Below, piece after piece: positions 30,986 through 36,858 of a DNA stretch of 36,858 bases. Location: the NCBI RefSeq assembly GCF_900108515.1, contig NZ_FNWW01000017.1, positions 1 through 36,858 of the forward strand. Reading direction: 5' to 3'. Under the pieces are notes generated by a model. It was given only the letters and a program-made list of their open reading frames with translations, was not told where the DNA came from and made no database searches. The position numbers were made by a program, and so were the translations under genes. Position 1 is the stretch's first letter. Every line of letters begins with the position of its first letter. Source of the DNA: Halobacillus karajensis. Lineage in GTDB: Bacteria; Bacillota; Bacilli; Bacillales; Halobacillaceae.

Positions 30986-32788
30986 CTAAAGAGTTTCTAA
31001 GTTACACACCTTACGGTATTGGTTAATTTTCCTCACAATTTTCACATCTATCTGGGTTAACCTCTTGAGACGATCTATCGTTTGTTTATTTGTGGAATGT
31101 ATAAGACGATGTACATCTTTATGAATGATTCGAAGATTAGCAAATTCTTCACCTCCACCGAGATGTTTTGGTCTATAGTGATGACAATGAACATCTTCTG
31201 CTGGTAGGAATACACCTGTAACTTCACATTTTCCACTTTTCATACTGTATCGGGAGATACGATTGTCCAGATACTCAACGGATTTATCAGGAATGTTTGA
31301 ATTCATAAGCTTATTAATTTCTTTCATTACATTTTTAGAGAGGCTTTTACAGATTTCTTCTCTCCCAAATGACGTATATGGCGTAATGTCCTGTTTAAAG
31401 CAATAGTTGTGTCTTGTTTGTACGTCAGTGAATGGAAAGAGCCAAGTTTTAGCTACTTTAAATGTTTTGCGATCAGACTTATAGAATTTCCTGAAAGAAT
31501 ACGTTGCTTCGATAGGTTTACCATAATGTGCTTTCTGCTTGAGCCGGTTATACATAGTTCGGGAGATGTCATAATATATTCTATTAAAATCTAAATGTAC
31601 AAGAGTGGCCTTTTTGAAATAGTTGTGCACTCCAAGTACAAACCCATTCCATTTAAGCGCATTCTGTGTTGTTGGGTCTTTTTGGATTGCCTTTATAATT
31701 GTTTTAGCTTGTTGTTTGATTTGTTTTGTCTTCTTTTCGGATATACCTGTCTGTGCTACTCGCCTACCATTTTTCCCTTTCTTTTCGGCTTTTATAGTAA
31801 AGCCAAGAAAGTCTGACTTTTTCTTACGGAGATTGGTAATCTTAGATTTCCCCTCGGAAATCTCGAGCTTAAACCTGTCCTTTAAATAAAGTCTAACTGC
31901 ATGAAACCATCTAACTGCTGTTTGATAATCTCGGCAAAGAATTTTAAAGTCGTCGGCATATCTGACGATATACCCTTCTTTTAAGTTAGTCTTTTTCAAT
32001 GCAGCATTACGATTACTCGTATTATGGTAGTTAAAGTCAGGCTCAAACTTCTCCCATTGTTTCGCAATCCAGTGATCGAGATCGTTTAAGACTACATTTG
32101 CGAGAAGAGGAGATAATATACCACCTTGCGGTGTCCCTTTTGTAGGAATACCTTCTCCTTGAATTTCTGCCTTGAGCATCTTACCTATGATAGCGAGAAC
32201 TTTTCTATCACGAACACCAATATTCCACAGTTGTTTCATTAATCTAGAATGATTAATATTATCGAAGAATCCTTTAATATCAATATCTACAACATAATGT
32301 AGTCTTCCTTTGTTGATCAGATATTGTACTCTTGCCAGGGCATGGTGAGTATTTCTCATTGGTCGAAAACCGTAACTATGATTATAGAAACGTGCTTCTG
32401 TGATAGGTTCTAAGATCTGTTTGAAACATTGTTGAATTAGTCTATCCGTGATAGTTGGTATACCTAAAGGCCTGAACTCTTCATTTGATTTTGGTATCAT
32501 CTTCCGTTTTACTTTATCCGGTTTATAGCTAATTAGTTTATCCCTTACAATCCTAACGATCTGTTCATTTTCTAGGTTTTGAAGGTAGGATATCGTTTTG
32601 CCATCCGTTCCAGAAGTTTTAGCTCCCGAATTCCTTTTGATGTTTCTATATGCGAGAAGAATATTTTCTCTTGATATTATTAGGTCATACAATCGCGAGA
32701 AGTTTTCATTTGTTTTACTTCTTTCATATAGATCATCAAATGTGTTTGTGAGGTTATAATAATCAGCATATCGTATTCGTGTTTGCAC
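30986..32788 (-). CDS. ltrA: Group II intron reverse transcriptase/maturase with HNH domain
   Basis: This 600-residue intron-encoded protein carries reverse transcriptase blocks in order: IPKSNEEFRPLGIPTITDRLIQ, SYGFRPMRNTHHAL, VVDIDIKGFFDNINHSRL, GTPQGGILSPLLANVVLNDLD, the catalytic RYADDFKILCR and KSKITNLRKKKSDFLGF. A maturase/X domain follows, and a C-terminal HNH endonuclease, CEVTGVFLPAEDVHCHHYRPKHLGG and IIHKDVHRLIH. It promotes splicing and copies the intron into new DNA sites (retrohoming). GTG 32788 is preceded by AAAGGGATGTG. All expected domains are present and unbroken. Confidence 0.93.
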   Translation of the reverse strand: MQTRIRYADYYNLTNTFDDLYERSKTNENFSRLYDLIISRENILLAYRNIKRNSGAKTSGTDGKTISYLQNLENEQIVRIVRDKLISYKPDKVKRKMIPKSNEEFRPLGIPTITDRLIQQCFKQILEPITEARFYNHSYGFRPMRNTHHALARVQYLINKGRLHYVVDIDIKGFFDNINHSRLMKQLWNIGVRDRKVLAIIGKMLKAEIQGEGIPTKGTPQGGILSPLLANVVLNDLDHWIAKQWEKFEPDFNYHNTSNRNAALKKTNLKEGYIVRYADDFKILCRDYQTAVRWFHAVRLYLKDRFKLEISEGKSKITNLRKKKSDFLGFTIKAEKKGKNGRRVAQTGISEKKTKQIKQQAKTIIKAIQKDPTTQNALKWNGFVLGVHNYFKKATLVHLDFNRIYYDISRTMYNRLKQKAHYGKPIEATYSFRKFYKSDRKTFKVAKTWLFPFTDVQTRHNYCFKQDITPYTSFGREEICKSLSKNVMKEINKLMNSNIPDKSVEYLDNRISRYSMKSGKCEVTGVFLPAEDVHCHHYRPKHLGGGEEFANLRIIHKDVHRLIHSTNKQTIDRLKRLTQIDVKIVRKINQYRKVCNLETL

Positions 32789-33510
32789 GTTGGATCACAT
32801 CCCTTTTCGGGTTAGTGACACTCCCAACATCTTACCTGACCCTTGCAATTCACTTAGAAAATTATTCAGTTTCTGACAAGTAATAAACTTAGGCCTATTC
32901 CTCTACATCCGTTACAGATGTTTCAATGGTCATGGCCTTACTCTTACCAAGCTAAATCCATTTCGAAATGCTATTTTCCTTATAAGAACCGTCGAAAGGA
33001 TAGTCTCTTTTATATAACGTGCTTGGCTTTCCTTGTTCCATCAATCTTAGCTATCCATGATACTTTTAGGTGCAACCTTTAGGCCTGCGGGATTTACGAT
33101 GCCTTTGTCCACCGTGCGAATTTCATAACAACAAATTTTACTTTTCGGTATCCCACCCTGCGTGATTGTGCAGTCTGAATGTTTCCATTATCAGTCACCG
33201 TTTAGACCCGTACATTCGGTTGTTCGTCAGTATCAACTGATACATTCTCACCATGAGTATCTTTTCAGCCGACCGAGCTATCAGTTACCATATCTGTTTA
33301 AATTATAGACTTAGGTAACCTTCACCCGACTTCACCTAGCTTCACACCTTACACCCTATCCGATGTAACGCATGTAGGAGTATTATCGAGGATGTTTTTA
33401 CTAGACTTGTTAGTATCATTCCATCCTTTAGATTGATAGTTTCACCTTTACTATTAAGGCTATCTCTTTTCATCGAAGGAAGCTTCAATTTATAGAGAAA
33501 CAAGTCGCAC

Positions 33511-33976
33511 TGTTATCGGTGTTATAGTGAATGGCTGCCGACCAAACAGCACTCTCTTGTAACCCCTCTTTTTTCATCATCGACTGCATTGATATCCGTG
33601 TTACTTGCTTCAAAGCATCTTCATCCAAGGTGTGAGTCTTTGGATCATAAACACCTCGTTTTTGAAGCCAATCATTATCAAATGTAATGACGTCCTGCCA
33701 CATGATACTGTTCTTCTTTTGAGCCTGTTCAAACAATGATTTAATCCCCTGCTTTCCTTCCACCGATAAACGATCCGATTGCTGAGTAAACAAAGCAGAT
33801 GTTTTATCCGGATCGTCCATATAGTGATTATACAAACTAAACATGGACTGATGTGCATCCCCCTTTCCTTTCGCTTCTTCACGGTCCACGTATTGCACAT
33901 AATATTGAAATCCTTTCTTATTCGCTGTCACGAATTTTGTTTTTAAAACCACTCCAGGCGTTACGATTTCACTCAT
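33511..33976 (-). CDS. MobL-type relaxase, exon 1
   Basis: The first 155 codons plus one base of the relaxase start at ATG 33976, overlapping the MobC-like gene's end by four bases. The N-terminus (FVTANKKGFQYYVQYVDREEAKG) holds the tyrosine/arginine region of the MobL active site. The exon ends ...AIHYNTDN followed by A, immediately before the intron 5' GTGCG. Read straight into the intron, the frame ends after about 163 residues, giving a truncated protein. Confidence 0.85.
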
Positions 33977-34230
33977 GCTTCTTCACCTGGTTCTTCTATT
34001 TGCAAGAGATCATTCATTTCTCGAATCGCTGTATAACAATGAGCCATCGTTTGAATGTTTCGATCGACTAATTGCTGCAATCTTTGTTCACGGTGGTTCT
34101 CTTCTCGAAAGACAGCCAACTGTTGCAACTGAGCATGTAAAAACTCTTGCCGACTTAAACCTTTTTCTTCCGCAAGTTCGTCAATTCGTTGAACGGTTTT
34201 CGGATCCATATAACGAATTCTTACTTCCAT
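33973..34230 (-). CDS. MobC-like mobilisation protein
   Basis: An 85-residue protein starts at ATG 34230, about eight bases after AAAAGGAG; the longer frame to 34335 runs into the probable oriT and is rejected. MEVRIRYMDPKTVQRIDELAEEKGLSRQEFLHAQLQQL is a ribbon-helix-helix DNA-binding fold, followed by a helical tail. Proteins of this type bind oriT and help the relaxase open the strands. It overlaps the relaxase start by four bases and lies next to the oriT-like hairpin, which supports the role. Confidence 0.75.
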   Translation of the reverse strand: MEVRIRYMDPKTVQRIDELAEEKGLSRQEFLHAQLQQLAVFREENHREQRLQQLVDRNIQTMAHCYTAIREMNDLLQIEEPGEEA

Positions 34231-34301
34231 GACAATCACTCCTTTTGATAAAGACACTAATACTAGTAAATAAAGAGAAGAGCATAAGGGGTTTTTGTTC
34301 C

Positions 34302-34332
34302 CACATGGCGTGTGAATCCCGGCAGAGCCGGG
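34302..34332 (-). other. Probable origin of transfer (oriT)
   Basis: A perfect hairpin CCCGGC-aga-GCCGGG (34318-34332) is followed on the minus strand by CACACGCCATGTGGGAAC, with a short inverted repeat CACA...TGTG. A hairpin next to a conserved nick region, immediately upstream of mobC-relaxase genes, is the usual oriT layout. The nick position is not identified. Confidence 0.55.
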
Positions 34333-34360
34333 CAAAACGAGGGAACAAGAAAATCTCTAG

Positions 34361-34450
34361 ATGTGCGGTCGCTGTGAGGCTAAAACAGGAATATTCATTC
34401 GTGTATTCACCTTGATGTGTGGTCCCTGCACAGGATATGTGTGGTCCCTG
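34361..34450. repeat. Direct repeats upstream of the mobilisation genes
   Basis: ATGTGTGGTCCCTG occurs at 34415-34428 and 34437-34450, exactly 22 bases apart (two helical turns), and in altered form (ATGTGCGGTCGCTG) at 34361-34374. These are probable binding sites for an accessory relaxosome protein or repressor. Confidence 0.6.
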
Positions 34451-34482
34451 TGTTGACCTTTTTTACAACCTACACCCCTTTT

Positions 34483-35346
34483 TCAGTTCGAAATCATCTC
34501 CCGTTTCTCTTCCAACATCTCAACTTTTTCAACGATGGTTTGGATAGTTAGTTCATGTTCAGCTGCCTCTTGATTGATCTGATCTTTTTCATTTTCTAGG
34601 TGATTAATTCTAGCCTCTGTTTGCTTTTTCTCTTCCTCCGTTTCGTAAAGAAGCTCTGACTCTAATTCAACGGTTTTCTGATCAATTTCTTTGATTCGTT
34701 CCTTGATCGTTTGAATACTTTCCTTCTTCTCTTTCATTGTTTCTTTCGCATCTTCGATCTCTTCAGATACAGCAGCTACTTCATATTCCTGCTCCGTTAA
34801 AATGTTTAATTGTTTGTCCATCTCCACTTTACGTTGATCTGTATAAATACGTGCCAAATCTTTCTTTTCCTCACCTCCTTTCAAGGAATTTTGATCAGTT
34901 TTTTCAGTAATTAGCATGGGTTTTTCCTCCTTATTAACATTTAAGGCCATGACATCAAAGGAAGGGCTTATCTGTTGGATACTAATGACATATCTGCTTT
35001 CATCGCTGTACTCTACGTGCGTTAGAAGATCGCGTTTTGGATGCTCTTTTTCCTGAGCCTTAAAGCTCAACGATTCATCTAATAAAGCTGTTGATTTATT
35101 GATGTTTATGGTGACAACCATCAGCTTTTTCGTTGGATTATAAACCCATTCCTTTATGGTCAGTTCGCCTGATCCTTGTAAGTTCAGAGGTTCATTGACA
35201 GGTGTTTGTTGAACTTTACGCTGCTCTTCATCACCAAATATAAAACCAGAAAACAAGAAAAAAAGAAGCGCCATAGCCATGACGCTTAATCCAATAAGGT
35301 ATTTTTTTGAGGTTCCTTCCGTGATGTGTTTCGTTTGTTTCTTCAT
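34483..35346 (-). CDS. Membrane-anchored coiled-coil protein of the transfer region
   Basis: The 287-residue protein has one N-terminal transmembrane helix (YLIGLSVMAMALLFFLFSG, about 16-35). A compact extracytoplasmic beta-rich domain follows (about 50-140: GELTIKEWVYNPTKKLMVVTI), then a long Glu/Lys/Gln coiled coil from about 160 to the end. The topology suggests anchoring in the membrane with the bulk outside. It overlaps the previous gene by four bases (ATGA). Similar proteins occur in conjugation modules of Gram-positive elements, but the family is not recognised. Confidence 0.7.
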   Translation of the reverse strand: MKKQTKHITEGTSKKYLIGLSVMAMALLFFLFSGFIFGDEEQRKVQQTPVNEPLNLQGSGELTIKEWVYNPTKKLMVVTININKSTALLDESLSFKAQEKEHPKRDLLTHVEYSDESRYVISIQQISPSFDVMALNVNKEEKPMLITEKTDQNSLKGGEEKKDLARIYTDQRKVEMDKQLNILTEQEYEVAAVSEEIEDAKETMKEKKESIQTIKERIKEIDQKTVELESELLYETEEEKKQTEARINHLENEKDQINQEAAEHELTIQTIVEKVEMLEEKREMISN

Positions 35347-35921
35347 GAATAGCCCTCCTCTTCTACATCTTGAAAATCTGTTATCATCCAGTGCCCTTCT
35401 TCTCTATGAACATTTATTCTGAGAAACACAGGAGACACCTGTTTTTGATCGCTCTGCAAAGAATAGAGCGTGTGTTTAAACTTAACTAATACGCTAGCTT
35501 GATTGTTTGTGAGATCACCTGTTTTGATGAATATGGCTACTTCATCCACCTCCGTTTTCCTGTCTCCTTTATAGGTCTCTGTAGGAAAAAAGGTTGTAGC
35601 TAAATCTTTGCTCATCACCTTGTGTGCTTCTTTTTTCCTTTCTTGATAGGTCTCTTTATCCTGTTTAAAAGCAACCTCTATAAACGTAGAAACCTGCTTC
35701 ACTAAAGCTTCATATCTCGCTTGAATGTCAGCAGGTTCCTGTTTTTGTAACGTCATCTCTAATTCAGTTTTTTCTTCCATAATCTTTTCGTTTTTCACTT
35801 TCAACTCGTGCAAATCTTCCTGCAGATCGTCATTCGATGCCTTGCGTGTAGCATATATATTAACCGATGTGAGTACAACTAATAGAGCGACAAACATTCC
35901 AAAAAGAAAGCGTCTATTCAT
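35343..35921 (-). CDS. Membrane-anchored transfer protein, possibly VirB8/TcpC-like
   Basis: The 192-residue protein has an N-terminal signal-anchor (RFLFGMFVALLVVLTSVNIY, residues 4-23), a short coiled coil (25-62) and a soluble domain (65-190). That domain has the alternating pattern of an NTF2-like fold (YEALVKQVSTFIEVAFKQ...VLVKFKHTLYSLQ...GHWMITDFQDVEEE). Small NTF2-like domains on a single membrane anchor are found in VirB8/TcpC components of conjugation machines, so this is a plausible but unproven match. It starts 15 bases after the M23 peptidase gene and is coupled to the next gene. Confidence 0.65.
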   Translation of the reverse strand: MNRRFLFGMFVALLVVLTSVNIYATRKASNDDLQEDLHELKVKNEKIMEEKTELEMTLQKQEPADIQARYEALVKQVSTFIEVAFKQDKETYQERKKEAHKVMSKDLATTFFPTETYKGDRKTEVDEVAIFIKTGDLTNNQASVLVKFKHTLYSLQSDQKQVSPVFLRINVHREEGHWMITDFQDVEEEGYS

Positions 35922-35936
35922 CCATGTTCTCCTTTC

Positions 35937-36410
35937 TTAAAGACCAAGATAAGGGGCAGGATCTACGTCAGAACGGTATTGGCTTTTGGTCCTAACTTCG
36001 AAATGTAAATGGGGACCTGTAGAGTTTCCTGTCGAACCACACTTACCCACTTTTGTTCCTTTTTGAATCATCTCCCCGTTTTGTACACTTATCGTGTACA
36101 AATGAGCATAGTGACTATAAAGCCCCTCTTCATGTTTCACAAGAACGTTATTTCCATATCCAGAGTTTTTTCTTACCACCTCAACCACTTGACCGTTATC
36201 TACGCTTTGTATAGGCGTTACGGCGTTCGTACAAGCAAAATCGATACCTCTATGCATGTCCGGTGTTCCATCAAAGGGGTCTGAGCGCATTCCGTAATCA
36301 GATGTTTGTGTAAATGCTCCTTCAATGGGCATCACCCAATCTCCCGTTGGTTGTAAATCTGCTTCAATAACTCCGCCTTTAAGGTAACTTAAAACGGCCT
36401 CAACATAGCC
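35937..36410 (-). CDS. M23 family peptidase, 3' exon (gene split by a group II intron)
   Basis: The frame reads from the intron boundary at 36410 (GYVEAVLSYLKGGVIEADLQ...) through a lysostaphin-type M23 domain. HRGIDFA and the nearby acidic residues bind zinc, and HYAHL and GPHLHFEVR give the catalytic histidines. Such enzymes cut peptidoglycan cross-bridges and, in transfer operons, open the cell wall for the conjugation channel. The 5' part of the gene lies beyond the window, past the second group II intron. A GTG at 36335 is an internal codon, not a start. Whether the full protein is made depends on splicing. Confidence 0.82.
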   Translation of the reverse strand, partial: GYVEAVLSYLKGGVIEADLQPTGDWVMPIEGAFTQTSDYGMRSDPFDGTPDMHRGIDFACTNAVTPIQSVDNGQVVEVVRKNSGYGNNVLVKHEEGLYSHYAHLYTISVQNGEMIQKGTKVGKCGSTGNSTGPHLHFEVRTKSQYRSDVDPAPYLGL

Positions 36411-36858
36411 GTAGAGTAAGCATCCAGCGCCTTATCACATTGCTGCGATAGGTTTCCTAATGCTCCTCTCCGAACCGGACTTACACGTCTCCATGTATCC
36501 GGCTCTCCATCTGTCATCTGCTTCATATCTCGCCTTTATGTCTTTTGGTATGACAATTCTTACACAAAGCAATTGTCTTACGATTCCTGGCTATCATTTG
36601 TTGTTCAAGATATGACTTTTTCGACTTTTCTCTGAGGTTTTTTAATTTCTTTACGTGATGCATATGAATGGTAACACCGTCGCTTTTACATAGCTCGCAT
36701 TTCTCCGCCTTTATCCGATCAGACAGTTTCGTTGTACTCAATACGTATTGCGTATTAGGTTCGAGATCTACTTGTTCTTTTGATAAACCTGCTATTCTTG
36801 GAAAGCTTCTATTTATAAAGTGCATGTGTTGAGTACCTTTGCTGGTTTGATATTCAAC
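36411..36858 (-). mobile_element. Second group II intron, 3' end only (runs off the window)
   Basis: The minus strand shows domain V near 36470-36508 (GAGCCGGATACATGGAGACG and the paired GTCCGGTTC half), then domain VI and an end ...CTTACTCTAC at 36411, directly before the M23 reading frame. It encodes a maturase C-terminus at 36523-36858. Its domain V differs clearly from that of the intron at 30885-33510, so the two are independent insertions. Confidence 0.85.
36523..36858 (-). CDS. Group II intron maturase, C-terminal part with HNH domain (partial)
   Basis: 112 codons are visible and the frame is open to the window edge. An X/maturase-like stretch leads to an HNH endonuclease domain: CELCKSDGVTIHMHHVKKLKNL, then RKTIALCKNCHTKRHKGEI. 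This is the usual C-terminus of LtrA-type proteins. The reverse transcriptase part should lie beyond 36858. It is unlike the maturase at 30986-32788, supporting a different intron lineage. Confidence 0.85.
   Translation of the reverse strand, partial: VEYQTSKGTQHMHFINRSFPRIAGLSKEQVDLEPNTQYVLSTTKLSDRIKAEKCELCKSDGVTIHMHHVKKLKNLREKSKKSYLEQQMIARNRKTIALCKNCHTKRHKGEI

Larger units (their letters stand above)
30885..33510 (-). mobile_element. Complete group II intron inside the relaxase gene
   Basis: The intron is 2626 bases on the minus strand. It starts GTGCGAC (33510), the conserved 5' end, and ends ...CTATCACTAT (30885). Domain V lies near 30932-30966 (GCCGTGTGCGGTGAAAGCTG and its paired half), followed by domain VI. 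It encodes a reverse transcriptase/maturase (30986-32788). Removing exactly these bases restores the relaxase frame and its HIHVA motif. The 5' exon ends GATAACA, and TGTTAT in domain I (33130-33125) could be the pairing EBS1. Sense orientation and an intact ORF suggest it is, or recently was, splicing-competent. Confidence 0.9.

Noticed and set aside
31595-31889. Plus-strand Phe/Cys-rich open frames opposite the maturase
   Set aside because: Mirror of Lys/Glu-rich maturase codons; no start signals.
34361-34450. CRISPR-like array
   Set aside because: Only three short 14-base repeats, one degenerate, with unequal spacing of 54 and 22 bases. Phased protein-binding sites near oriT fit better.

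Overview
The window reads as a low-GC Gram-positive genome of the family Bacillaceae. AGGAGG-type ribosome binding sites, frequent GTG/TTG starts, an HssRS/HrtAB haem-stress cluster, GAAC-N4-GTTC (Bacillus-type LexA) boxes, a UvrX-type polymerase and a MobL-type relaxase with LtrC-like neighbours all point there. Genus cannot be fixed from sequence alone. Most of the window looks like accessory DNA: stacked islands on the left and centre, and part of a conjugative or mobilisable element on the right.

Layout. (1) 1-1651, minus strand: the start of an AbgB-like M20 amidohydrolase, two gene fragments apparently fused by a deletion (a nucleoside-kinase N-terminus and a membrane-protein C-terminus), and an unrecognised 193-aa protein. 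(2) 2024-5990, plus strand: hssR-hssS-hrtB-hrtA, a haem-sensing two-component system and haem-efflux ABC transporter. The same 11-bp-period direct repeat lies at the same distance from the -10 of both promoters. (3) 5990-6900: a long inverted repeat, a 60-aa protein gene whose paralogue lies at 19706, and a first copy of a sequence identical to the 3' end of a groEL gene. (4) 7055-10364: a compact, divergently arranged cassette. It holds a 605-aa protein with a PD-(D/E)XK-like nuclease C-terminus facing a STAS+GHKL ATPase gene (broken by one in-frame stop) and a DUF4325/STAS-like gene. This is the best candidate for an undescribed, probably defensive, system. (5) 10433-10462: a second groEL-tail-like sequence. 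(6) 10707-16531, minus strand: a sugar operon with a PRD regulator carrying its own EIIA domain, phosphofructokinase, ascorbate-type PTS IIB and IIC, a TPR protein and a class II aldolase. (7) 17070-19885: a Nudix hydrolase, a LexA-box-controlled uvrX plus ScoMcrA-like type IV restriction gene, and the second 59-aa paralogue. (8) 19987-20015: a third, more degenerate groEL-tail-like sequence. (9) 20174-26774, minus strand: a methyltransferase and type IIG enzyme pair with the size and arrangement of the Eco57I system, and an HNH protein with a sigma-region-4-like N-terminus. (10) 26952-36858, minus strand: a transfer module with a Toprim/DUF3991 protein, an LtrC-like protein, small accessory proteins, a MobL relaxase split by a complete group II intron, a MobC-like protein, a probable oriT, two membrane-anchored transfer proteins, and an M23 peptidase gene split by a second group II intron that runs off the window.

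How it fits together. The three groEL-tail-like sequences share orientation and lie at the borders between modules 3/4, 5/6 and 7/9. That is what repeated island insertion at the 3' end of groEL would leave. If so, groEL itself should lie to the right of the window, reading leftwards. The islands carry genome-defence and DNA-damage genes, and the transfer module beyond is hit twice by group II introns. No integrase, tRNA, rRNA or CRISPR array is visible.
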